A stretch of 64,000 bases of DNA from Orrella marina (GTDB taxonomy: Bacteria; Pseudomonadota; Gammaproteobacteria; Burkholderiales; Burkholderiaceae_B): positions 1,798,001 through 1,862,000 of the forward strand of contig NZ_CP028901.1 of NCBI RefSeq assembly GCF_003058465.1, read 5' to 3'. Shown piece by piece: positions 45,801-53,108 of the stretch (its first letter is position 1; each line of letters starts with the position of its first letter). A program made the position numbers and the translations under genes. The notes under the pieces were generated by a model. It ran no database searches, was not told the origin of the DNA, and was given only the letters and a program-made list of their open reading frames with translations.

Positions 45801-46506
45801 CGGGTAACAGAATCTTGACACGATGAGGATCGGCATCGACCGTTGCACTGGACTCGACAACCTCCTGAATCGTCTTCATACCAGCCCATACACCTGCATA
45901 ACGGCTCATCGCCAAGGCATGAAGTCCTAGATCCAGAATCGCCTGTACGCTTTCCGGGTAGAACACCGGCATGCCGCATGCCTTGAAAACGTGATCACTC
46001 TGGTGGGCAGTCGACGAGCTCTTGGCGACGTGATCATCACCGGCAACGGCCAGTACACCGCCAAGCGGTGATGTGCCGGCCATGTTGGCGTGCTTGATAA
46101 CGTCAACACTGCGATCGACACCCGGACCTTTGGCGTACCAGATACCGAAAACACCGTCATAACGGGCTGGCTTGTCGAACAGTCCAACCTGCTGCGTGCC
46201 CCAAACCGCAGTTGCAGCGAGCTCTTCATTCACGCCGGGTTGAAACACGACATGGTGCGCATCCAGGAAAGTCCTGGCCTGCCAGAGCGCCTGGTCATAC
46301 CCGCCAAGCGGACTGCCTCGATAACCACTGATGAAGCCGGCCGTATTGTGACCTGACTGCAAGTCTCTGAGTCGTTGAATGATCGGTAGCCGGACCAGGG
46401 CCTGGATGCCACTCATGTAGAGCTGGCCATCTGTGCGGGTGAAGCGGTCGTCGAGCGCAACACTGCGTAGCGCATTCATTTCGCGGGAGTTTTCTGAGAT
46501 AAGCAT
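42868..46506 (-). CDS. Fused indolepyruvate ferredoxin oxidoreductase (IorA-IorB type)
   Basis: 1212-aa 2-oxoacid:ferredoxin oxidoreductase fusion, likely converting aryl- or indolepyruvate to acyl-CoA. Order: N-terminal pyrimidine-binding domain (GYRGSPLGGYD), TPP domain with MGDGTWFHSG and YNDAVAMTGGQ, ferredoxin-like CEGCGDCSEKSNC, then the gamma domain VAGVGGTGVITVGQ and a C-terminal DUF6537-type region. ATG 46506 has AAAGGA at good spacing; 46512 is alternative. Stands alone, no ferredoxin gene adjacent. Confidence 0.9.
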   Translation of the reverse strand: MLISENSREMNALRSVALDDRFTRTDGQLYMSGIQALVRLPIIQRLRDLQSGHNTAGFISGYRGSPLGGYDQALWQARTFLDAHHVVFQPGVNEELAATAVWGTQQVGLFDKPARYDGVFGIWYAKGPGVDRSVDVIKHANMAGTSPLGGVLAVAGDDHVAKSSSTAHQSDHVFKACGMPVFYPESVQAILDLGLHALAMSRYAGVWAGMKTIQEVVESSATVDADPHRVKILLPEDFALPEGGVHIRWPDTPLAQESRLMEQRMYAALAYVRANRLNHTVIHGAHDRLGIMASGKAYSDTCQALQDLGLSTAVCREIGIRLHKVNVVWPLEASITREFAQGLQEILVVEEKRQMIEYQLKEELYNWRADVRPDVVGKFNIVDGDHSSGEWSRPNPSENWLLRGTADLNPAIIARAIARRLSNYPLPDNVRASIEARLAAIDQTETVLKALTQSASDRLPWFCSGCPHNTSTRVPEGSRALAGIGCHYMAMWMDRSTATFTQMGGEGVTWVGQAPFMDEKHVFANMGDGTWFHSGILAIRQSVAAGVNITYKILYNDAVAMTGGQRVGERPEGLSVAQIVKSCVAEGVAKVVIVTDDVHKYDGVVLEQGVKAHPREAFDQIQLELREVTGTTILLYDQTCATEKRRRRKSGELPAVTRSVLINEAVCEGCGDCSEKSNCLSVEPVQTPLGKKRRVNQSSCNKDETCLNGFCPSFVVLENARPKRGLNRQTKGTASDIVDLQGLTQEASEQAKRIPEPVLADASNGFRLVVAGVGGTGVITVGQIIGMAAHLEGKAVITQDAAGLAQKGGSTWSHVQIAQTADVLHATKIDTAKADLVLACDGIVAASQVTRALMHPERTRVVLNVHQTPTAEFIHHPQWEFPLEACRSALQESAAARQVATIDAQEVAEALMGDAIYANAVLLGYAWQKGWLPVSRRAIARAFELNAVQVQNNLRAFEAGRSQAVHATQATRPASVSEHKVEIHRRPDLQNFISARSQDLAQYQNTSYARRYSETVQHLWDIEKACCDGSDRLSKVVALQLYRLMAYKDEYEVARLHADPVWLAELDRQYETGYRITYRFAVPLLSRLDDKGYRIKRRYGSWVGSFLGMLQHLKVLRGTWFDPFGWQHERQAERALARFYLALTQVLAKDLTSDHLDLAVRIASVADQVRGYGHIKEGRLKKACEQWHELLGQWQARTGTTISLQPLELVKA

Positions 46507-46627
46507 CGGCATTCCTTTGATCGAAAGGTGAACCGCAGAGCGCCAGTGCCCGGGGTGGTGAGATCATGGCGCCGCCTGCGTCTCGCCCCTTGGTCAGGAA
46601 CGAGACTGTTATCTGATTAAACCGATA

Positions 46628-46660
46628 TTTGTAAAAGTGGTATAGCCGTATTTTTACCAA
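46628..46660. promoter_or_regulatory. AT-rich inverted repeat upstream of the oxidoreductase gene
   Basis: TTTGTAAAAGT (46628-46638) and ATTTTTACCAA (46650-46660) form an imperfect inverted repeat about 120 bp ahead of the start. TTTTACCAAT recurs upstream of the LysR gene (49352). Candidate operator. Confidence 0.4.
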
Positions 46661-46728
46661 TGATTATCGAAAAAACAGATACGTAAAACACTCCCATCAA
46701 AACATGCGATCCAGAAGGGGGTCATGAA

Positions 46729-47500
46729 CTACCCCACCCTATGCGCAGCAAACGATGGGGTTTCACGGGAGGATGAGTCCCCGTCCCGGCCAGGAACTGG
46801 CCGGATATGCATTCCAGGGCCCAGCGCAACACAACGCGCGCTCAAGCCGTGTCACTGCTCTCCTGGTGCCCGCATTGCTAGCAGCAGCGCATTCGCCGCG
46901 AGAGCTACTTCCTTGCCACATGCCAGCATTTGGACAGCGCTGGCCGGGTTTGGGCTTGCGGGTTGGTGCGTCCACCCATTCGCGACCCATTCGCCACCCA
47001 TTCTCCACCAGGTTCCAGCACTTTGTCGCGAAACAACGATGTGAACAGCCCAGGGGCGGCGCCCAGAATTTCTTACATGAACGCTCCGGTTCAGGCCCGG
47101 CTTTTGCGCGACCTGCCTGCCCGGTTCCTTCGCAGTGCCAGCGACACTGCGGGTCATGTTTCTCGGCGTGAGTTCTTCCGTTGCAACCAGGCCAAATTGG
47201 CCTGCCAGCGCTGCGGTTTGCTGGTGTGCCCAGTCCAGCCACTTGCGGACTGGCGATACTCACGGTCAGCGACAAATACCATTGGCCATCGCGGTGCAGA
47301 ATGTCACTGACGCGGATTTCCCCCATGCCCGATCGACGCAAGCTGCCGTGTTTCCCGCAATCCCAGGGCGTGAAACGCCAACCGTCGCCATGGCTATTGA
47401 AGCTGAATCCCGGGAACCGTCCCAGCGACTTTAAGCGGGGGAATCCCGGTGTCTGGCCCGCGTTGATGTCTGCATACAGGCCTCTGACTCGATTGGTAAG
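46729..47500 (-). pseudogene. Decayed IS200/IS605-type TnpB (OrfB) remnant
   Basis: Minus-strand pieces of TnpB in different frames: the middle (AGQTPGFPRLKSLGRFPGF, GSLRRSGMG, DGQWYLSLTV) and the later helix plus catalytic-Glu segment (LDWAHQQTAAL, VATEELTPRNM) are clear. The part between them that should hold the first catalytic Asp is deleted, and the zinc-finger end is only partly readable across frames. The N terminus is missing. No TnpA or intact IS end was found, so the element is dead. Confidence 0.8.
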
Positions 47501-47805
47501 AATGATAGGTGTCGATCCTAGGACCGAGAGTACACCTCCCTCAATCAGGGATAGTGAGAACCAGTTGCTGTCAGATATTTCCATCCGGCCACACAATGCA
47601 ACATCAATCGGCAACACGGATTACGCCTAAACCCGGGAGACCAGACCAGGCATCCCATTGATCCATCCCCCATGTCATTACACTACGCGAATCAATTTGT
47701 CTCACTCTTTGTTTCACTAGACCTTTCCCATACGCGCCAGAACTCTTTGTCAGCCAGCGCATCATCCATTGGGAACTACCCACAAGTCGAACCTCCCGGC
47801 AAGGC

Positions 47806-49005
47806 ATGAAAGAAAAACCAACAGATAACTCCGGACCATCCGAGTCAGCGCGTGAAGTGGCGGTGCAAACCATCGGTCGCATCGAGCAAATCGACCCTGC
47901 AACCTGGGATGCACTCAACGCTCAGGCCCATGGGGGGAGCCTCACCTCCCACGCTATGCTGCAGGCATTCGAAGAGTCCGCAAGCGTCTGCCCGACAACA
48001 GGTTGGCAGCCGCATCACCTGCTGCTTGAATTCGATGGCAAGCCGTTTGCCGCGATCCCGATGTACGCCAAGGGACACTCATACGGAGAATTCGTGTTTG
48101 ACTGGGCCTGGGCAGACGCCTACGAACGTCACGGTCAGCGGTACTACCCAAAGTGGCTCAGTGGAGTGCCCTTCACACCAGTGACAGGCCCGCGCCTGCT
48201 TTGTCATGCATCAGTGCGAGATCTCGCGGCTCAGGCATTGATTGCCTGGGCCAAAGCAGGGCCCCTTTCGTCCTTGCATATTCTGCACACCAGCCAAACC
48301 GAGCAGGTCAGTCTGATTCGAGCAGGCTTTCTCGCACGCAAGCACACGCAATTTCACTGGTTCAATCAAAACTGGCAGAATTTTGAGGAGTTTCTGGCCA
48401 GTCTCTCACAGAGCAAACGCAAGAAAATCCGCGCCGAGCGTCGAAAGGTGCGCGAGGCTGGCATCACGACCCGTGTTCTGGAAGGCGCGGAGATAACAAG
48501 TGAACAATGGGACTTTTTTTACGGCTGTTACGCAAGCACCTACGCCATGCGCGGCAATCCACCTTACCTCACCCGTGACTTCTTTGAACGCGTCGCGCAT
48601 TTCCTGCCCGAGTGTTGCCTGATGGTCATCGCATACGACGGTGAGCGGGCAATCGCCAGTGCGCTGTCGTGGCTGGACCGCATGGCCCCACAACCCACGC
48701 TCTACGGTCGATACTGGGGATGCACCGAACATGTCGACTGCCTGCATTTCGAGGTTGCTTACTACAGCACAATCGAATGGGCTATCGATAACCAGATCGC
48801 AGTGTTTGAAGGAGGTGCCCAGGGCCAACACAAGATGGCACGTGGGTTCATGCCAGTTCAGACCCAGTCAGCCCACTGGCTTGCGCACCCAGGGTTCTTT
48901 GAAGCGGTACAGAATTATGTGGAACAGGAAAGCCAGCAGCTTGATGAGTATACGGCAAACCTGAGATCACCTTTCCGAAACGAACATGGTGAATCAAGCG
49001 AGTAA
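47806..49005 (+). CDS. GNAT/FemAB-like acyltransferase (DUF482 family)
   Basis: 399-aa protein of the PF04339 (FemAB-like GNAT) family, common in proteobacteria but with unknown substrate. Family blocks: PHHLLLEFDGKPFAAIPMYAK (in pieces), SFDWAWADAY-like EFVFDWAWADAYERHG near 85-100, SQSKRKKIRAERRK (about 200-213), and the C-terminal EGGAQGQHKMARGFMP. No membrane segments. The gene is flanked by an IS relic and a terminator, so it is monocistronic. Confidence 0.85.
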   Translation: MKEKPTDNSGPSESAREVAVQTIGRIEQIDPATWDALNAQAHGGSLTSHAMLQAFEESASVCPTTGWQPHHLLLEFDGKPFAAIPMYAKGHSYGEFVFDWAWADAYERHGQRYYPKWLSGVPFTPVTGPRLLCHASVRDLAAQALIAWAKAGPLSSLHILHTSQTEQVSLIRAGFLARKHTQFHWFNQNWQNFEEFLASLSQSKRKKIRAERRKVREAGITTRVLEGAEITSEQWDFFYGCYASTYAMRGNPPYLTRDFFERVAHFLPECCLMVIAYDGERAIASALSWLDRMAPQPTLYGRYWGCTEHVDCLHFEVAYYSTIEWAIDNQIAVFEGGAQGQHKMARGFMPVQTQSAHWLAHPGFFEAVQNYVEQESQQLDEYTANLRSPFRNEHGESSE

Positions 49006-49162
49006 GAAGACTGACTTGGCACGTCCCTTTCCATCACGTCTGATACAGACTCGTTATGCCGGATACGATGCGATGCCGACAAGATGTCGAGCGTTCTGCT
49101 CGGTGAGTGGACAATGTCAAATGTGGCGCACTCGGATGGAACCCGCGAACGTTGATGAGAAT

Positions 49163-49190
49163 GATGAGGATGAGGATGAGGATGAGGATG
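49163..49190 (+). repeat. GATGAG hexanucleotide microsatellite
   Basis: Four exact tandem GATGAG copies (49163-49186) plus a partial one, preceded by a degenerate copy. In the 3' region of the GNAT gene, outside any convincing gene. Confidence 0.9.
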
Positions 49191-49209
49191 ATTAGAATGG
49201 GGTGACTCA

Positions 49210-49245
49210 ATAACTTGCCGGAGGTTGGGTTGTCCGGCAAGTTAT
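49210..49245. terminator. Terminator downstream of the GNAT-like gene
   Basis: Perfect 13-bp stem (49210-49222 with 49233-49245) and 10-nt loop, then TTGTCTCTC. It lies 205 bp after the stop. Confidence 0.65.
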
Positions 49246-49544
49246 TTGTCTCTCTCCCGGTAAGAAGAGTCTTTCGCAGCCAGTTCACTTTTTGGGGGGA
49301 CCCGACGGTAATCAGGTGGTTCTGTCTGCTGCCGATGAATGAATTAGACGCTTTTACCAATCATCTGTAAAATACTTTTTATGACGGTTATCATCTGTTT
49401 TAAAGATATTAGATAATTGACGAGTCGAGTTCATTGCCCTGACGCGTCATCTCTGTATCAGATTGTGCTCTGTACCGTGAACATCACCGCGGGCTAACAC
49501 ACTGCCCTGCCAGCGCGACCAGTCAACAGCAAACGGACCTCATC
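49246..49544 (+). promoter_or_regulatory. AT-rich upstream region of the LysR gene
   Basis: ATCATCTGT occurs at 49360-49368 and again at 49390-49398, exactly 30 bp apart (three helical turns). TTTTAC (49352-49357) and GTAAAA (49367-49372) form an inverted repeat. Probable regulator binding region; no gene here. Confidence 0.4.
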
Positions 49545-50489
49545 GTGAATCTGAAGCAACTCAAGTACTTTCTTGCCATTGCTGAACATGGCACATTTCT
49601 GAAAGCATCCGAGAAAGTATTTATCGCGCAGTCTGCATTGAGCCACCAGATCGCCTTACTCGAAGACGAACTCGGCACCTCATTGTTCCATCGTTCCAGA
49701 AGAGGCGTGACGCTGACCGAGGCTGGTGAAGTTCTGATGGCACACGCCCGCTCCATTCTTCGTCAGGTCGACGATGCCAGGGAAAGCCTGGCGAGTCTGA
49801 CAGACTCTCCTGCTGGCAAAGTCACCTTCGGCATACCGCATAGCGTATCCAACGCCCTTGCACTGCCCTTGCTGCAAACCACACGCAAGGATCTTCCCAG
49901 AGTTAACCTCGAACTAACCGAAGAGCTGACGGGCAACCTGAGCCGGCAACTCCACGCCGGCCAGATCCATATGGCAGTACTGTTTGACGACGGGACGCTC
50001 GACGATTTTGTCTGCGAACCACTTCTGGTCGAGCGCCTGTCGCTGATCACACCGGTAGCCATGACACCAGCAGGCGACGCGATCTCTTTGCACGAGGCTC
50101 TGGGCATGCCACTCATTCTTCCTGCCCAACCACACGGCGTACGGCCATTGATCGAACAGGCTGCTGTCATGGCGGGATTTGCGGAACCAAATGTAATTGC
50201 AGACATTAGTTCGATCAGCATTCTGAGGACATCATTGCTCGCTGGCATGGGATGCACCCTGCTGCCAGTCATGCCGTTGATCAACGAAATACAGCAGCAA
50301 CAGTTACAGGCTACGCCTGTTCACAGTCCCGAACTGACGCGCACGGTAACCCTCTGCAGATCCGCGCACATCCCGATGTCAGCCGCTGCCTCCTCGGTCT
50401 GGAACACTTGCGTGACACTTGCGCAGACACTGTCCGAATCAGGTGTCTGGCGCGACGCTGTGGTGGCAACACGCCATTTGGCGCATTAG
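49545..50489 (+). CDS. LysR-family transcriptional regulator
   Basis: 314-aa regulator. N-terminal winged HTH: LKYFLAIAEHGTFLKASEKVFIAQ-type helix region (residues 5-28) and LEDELGTSLFHRSRRGVTLTEAG. C-terminal effector domain follows from about residue 90, resembling the Nac/CbL subgroup. Start is the GTG at 49545. The nearest targets by position are the convergent thioesterase, the TAXI/TRAP genes or the distant oxidoreductase; none can be assigned. Confidence 0.9.
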   Translation: MNLKQLKYFLAIAEHGTFLKASEKVFIAQSALSHQIALLEDELGTSLFHRSRRGVTLTEAGEVLMAHARSILRQVDDARESLASLTDSPAGKVTFGIPHSVSNALALPLLQTTRKDLPRVNLELTEELTGNLSRQLHAGQIHMAVLFDDGTLDDFVCEPLLVERLSLITPVAMTPAGDAISLHEALGMPLILPAQPHGVRPLIEQAAVMAGFAEPNVIADISSISILRTSLLAGMGCTLLPVMPLINEIQQQQLQATPVHSPELTRTVTLCRSAHIPMSAAASSVWNTCVTLAQTLSESGVWRDAVVATRHLAH

Positions 50490-50514
50490 GTCATTGCGCA
50501 TCAGGCCTGCCCTG

Positions 50515-50940
50515 TCAGCCCGCGCGAAGCTTCATGATCGCCTGTGCTGAAAGGCAGACTCTATCGCCGACGCACAACTGCCCTGTAACAAATACCAGTG
50601 AGCGCGTGCGTCTCTGCACCTGCGCTCTGGCACTGAGCCAGTCACCTTCGCGCACGGCATCGATAAAGTTCGTGCTCATGTCAATCGTCGCCATGGGTGT
50701 CTTGTCTCCCTGGTCGAAGATGACGTGACTGACCACTTGATCGATCAACGACATCAGCATGCCACCATGGACGATACCGTTCGAGTTGAGATGCTTGGAC
50801 TCGATTTGCATCCCATACTCCTTGACTCCTTCGGTATTGCGAAACCAAATGGGTCCAATCAGATCGACAAACGGTCCGACGCCGGGCTGCTCGGACCATC
50901 CCTGCGCCCTGACTTGTTCAAAAGGATCAATCACTGTCAT
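50515..50940 (-). CDS. PaaI-family hotdog thioesterase
   Basis: 141-aa hotdog-fold protein. The signature NSNGIVHGGMLMSLIDQ (about 53-69) places the catalytic/oxyanion HGG and Asp, as in PaaI acyl-CoA thioesterases. Single domain, usually tetrameric. The substrate is unknown; it is convergent with the LysR gene, 25 bp away. Confidence 0.85.
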   Translation of the reverse strand: MTVIDPFEQVRAQGWSEQPGVGPFVDLIGPIWFRNTEGVKEYGMQIESKHLNSNGIVHGGMLMSLIDQVVSHVIFDQGDKTPMATIDMSTNFIDAVREGDWLSARAQVQRRTRSLVFVTGQLCVGDRVCLSAQAIMKLRAG

Positions 50941-51327
50941 GCCTGTCTACTCCAAGTTGAGACTGGCCAGAATCTTGAACGGAACTGCTCTTTTGTGCAA
51001 CTCATTATGCTCGTGGGCTCATGCACCAGCGGCGCCCGGACTTTTAAAGGCAAGTCAGGGTTACGTGCCACGCCAGCGACAAATCAAGCCAGAAGAATGC
51101 AACAGGAAACGCAAGTGCTGACCAACGGCTCAAGAGTCGCATGCGCACGTTCGATGTATTTTTGCAACAATGACAAATAAGTCGCCAACCAGTTTGCAAA
51201 CGTTCTCGAATTCATGCATAATTTCGTTCTTCGCAGGAAACACGAAGTTAACAACGAGTTCTGAAGCGGCAAGCGCCGATTTAAAATTTGAGTTAATATT
51301 TCGTTCAAGGGCAAGCCCTTGGGTTCT
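50941..51327. other. Gap upstream of the tRNA cluster
   Basis: 387 bp with no gene recognised. The last 120 bp are AT-rich and should hold the tRNA promoter; TTGCAA at about 51194 and ATAATT at about 51218 are weak candidate boxes. A short inverted repeat (CAAGG/CCTTG, about 51306-51321) lies just before tRNA-Ala. Confidence 0.3.
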
Positions 51328-51403
<76 letters not shown>

Positions 51404-51427
51404 GTACAGCGAAGTTAGTTAGTCCGG

Positions 51428-51503
51428 GTCCCCTTCGTCTAGAGGCCTAGGACACCACCCTTTCACGGTGGGTACAGGGGTTCGAATCCCCTAGGGGACG
51501 CCA
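51428..51503 (+). tRNA. tRNA-Glu (anticodon TTC)
   Basis: 76-nt cloverleaf; acceptor GTCCCCT pairs with AGGGGAC; anticodon loop CTTTCAC gives TTC; CCA encoded. 24 bp after tRNA-Ala. Confidence 0.98.
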
Positions 51504-51523
51504 AAGTTTAGTAGTGCCGCTGC

Positions 51524-51600
51524 GGAGCGGTAGTTCAGTTGGTTAGAATACCGGCCTGTCACGCCGGGGGTCGCGGGTTCGAGTCCCGTCCGCTCCGCCA
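51524..51600 (+). tRNA. tRNA-Asp (anticodon GTC)
   Basis: 77-nt cloverleaf; acceptor GGAGCGG pairs with CCGCTCC; anticodon loop CTGTCAC gives GTC; CCA encoded. 20 bp after tRNA-Glu, followed by a strong terminator. Confidence 0.98.
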
Positions 51601-51608
51601 AAATAGTA

Positions 51609-51636
51609 AAAAAAGCGCCTTTCAGGGCGCTTTTTT
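51609..51636 (+). terminator. Rho-independent terminator of the tRNA operon
   Basis: 11-bp stem, GCGCC/GGCGC extended by A-T pairs (51609-51619 with 51626-51636), with six T at the 3' end. It starts 8 bp after tRNA-Asp. Confidence 0.95.
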
Positions 51637-52008
51637 GTTTTGTGGCTGTTTGACCACAATCATCTTGAGAACGTGAATATTTTTTGCGAATAAATCGTCT
51701 AATCTCATAGATTCGCAATTGTCCTATCCCCCACTCCTGAATCGGACTAATCCTCCAGGACAGCTCCGATCATCGAGCTTTTCCGTACACTCTGTTCATG
51801 GCTTCTATCGACACCAGAATGCCAGGACAAAGCCGCACACCCACCTTGTCAGCCACGATCGATACATCGCCTCTGGCTTGCACCAGCCCGGGCCTACCAA
51901 GCAAGCTTGCCCGAATACGAACTCAATGCAAACGATAGCTCGGAGTAGCGTCACCACGATGTACTCCTATAATACCGTCCGAACTCATTCACAACCGGAG
52001 ACAATACA
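51637..52008. other. Gap with the TAXI gene promoter
   Basis: 372 bp without a recognised gene. A perfect -10 TATAAT is at 51968-51973, 36 bp ahead of the TAXI ATG; no good -35 is at the right distance, so it may depend on an activator. Confidence 0.55.
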
Positions 52009-53001
52009 ATGAAATCTCATTCTTCAACGGGGTTGCGTCAGCGCACCCTGCACACCACTCTGATTACTGGGCTAGCGGCGGCAGCGATGCTGATCAGTCC
52101 ACTCGCCTCGGCAGACAATCGTGTCACGTACAAGTCGGCCAAAGCCGGCACCTCCTACTACCAGATGGGCGTTGAGCTCGCTCAAGCCATGAAGGACGGC
52201 ACTAACGGTGACATCATCGTCACTCTCGAGGAAAGCCAGGGTTCGGTGCAGAACGTCATGGAGGCGCCAAATCGCAAGGGCAACTATGTGTTCACGACAC
52301 CGCCTTCGCTGGTCAGCTCCGCATCTGAAGGCAAAGGTCCTTTCCAGAAGAACCCTAACCCCAAGTTCCAGGATATTCGCGCCCTGTTCCCAATCCCGGC
52401 ACTGACCATGCACTTTGTGACGCGTGAAGACTCGGGAATCAAGAACTTTAGCGACATGCAAGGCAAGAACATCCTGATCGGCAAAGGCACTTTCTCCGCC
52501 CGCGAAGGAGAGAAATATCTGAAGCTGTTCGGGCTTGAAGGCAAAGTCAACTTGTCGAATGTTGAGTTGAACAACGCAGTACCCGCAATGAAAAACAAGC
52601 AGATCGATGCATTCGTGACCGCTGGATCGTTCCCCTCACCCAACGTCATCGAGGCCGCCGCGAGCATGCCTCTGAACATCCTGTCGATGACCGAGGAACA
52701 AGTCAAACAGACGGGTGCGGCCAAAGCGGTCATCCCTGCCAACACATACAGTGGTCAGACCGAGGAGATCACCACCACATCTTTGCCTGTGATTGCCTAC
52801 ACGACAACCGGAATGGATGACGACACAGCCTACACGCTCACCAAGACCTTCTGGGAACAGCGTGACAAGATGGCTAACAGCGCCCCATGGTGGAAAGGCG
52901 TGACACCTGACCAGTTGATGAACGTCCAGGGCAAGATTCACCCGGGTGCATTGAAGTACTACGCAGAAAAAGGCATCGCCGTTCCTGACTCGGCGAAATA
53001 A
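52009..53001 (+). CDS. TAXI-family TRAP transporter solute-binding protein
   Basis: 330-aa periplasmic receptor. N-terminal signal peptide with hydrophobic LITGLAAAAMLI and cleavage near PLASADN (about residue 36). The mature part has the TAXI pattern (TYKSAKAGTSYYQMGVELA and GKNILIGKGTFSAREGE), binding carboxylic acids or amino acids such as glutamate. ATG has GGAG upstream. The downstream fused permease is its partner. Confidence 0.93.
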   Translation: MKSHSSTGLRQRTLHTTLITGLAAAAMLISPLASADNRVTYKSAKAGTSYYQMGVELAQAMKDGTNGDIIVTLEESQGSVQNVMEAPNRKGNYVFTTPPSLVSSASEGKGPFQKNPNPKFQDIRALFPIPALTMHFVTREDSGIKNFSDMQGKNILIGKGTFSAREGEKYLKLFGLEGKVNLSNVELNNAVPAMKNKQIDAFVTAGSFPSPNVIEAAASMPLNILSMTEEQVKQTGAAKAVIPANTYSGQTEEITTTSLPVIAYTTTGMDDDTAYTLTKTFWEQRDKMANSAPWWKGVTPDQLMNVQGKIHPGALKYYAEKGIAVPDSAK

Positions 53002-53018
53002 GTCTTTCCTCAAGTCGT

Positions 53019-53071
53019 CCAGAACACTCTGCGATATACCAACCAGGTATCTACGGTGTTCTGGATTTTTT
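53019..53071 (+). terminator. Terminator/attenuator between TAXI receptor and permease
   Basis: Outer stem CCAGAACAC (53019-53027) with GTGTTCTGG (53056-53064), an inner partial stem, and six T after it (53066-53071). It would cut permease expression relative to the receptor. Confidence 0.75.
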
Positions 53072-53108
53072 AACAGTCTGATTTTTTAGCCGAGAGGCAA
53101 GTCACAAG

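Noticed and set aside
48986..49195. 69-codon frame ending in an Asp/Glu run
   Set aside because: The acidic end is just the GATGAG repeat; it overlaps the GNAT gene.
51491..51718. 75-codon minus-strand open frame with TGLEPATPGV
   Set aside because: Known artefact: antisense translation of tRNA genes.
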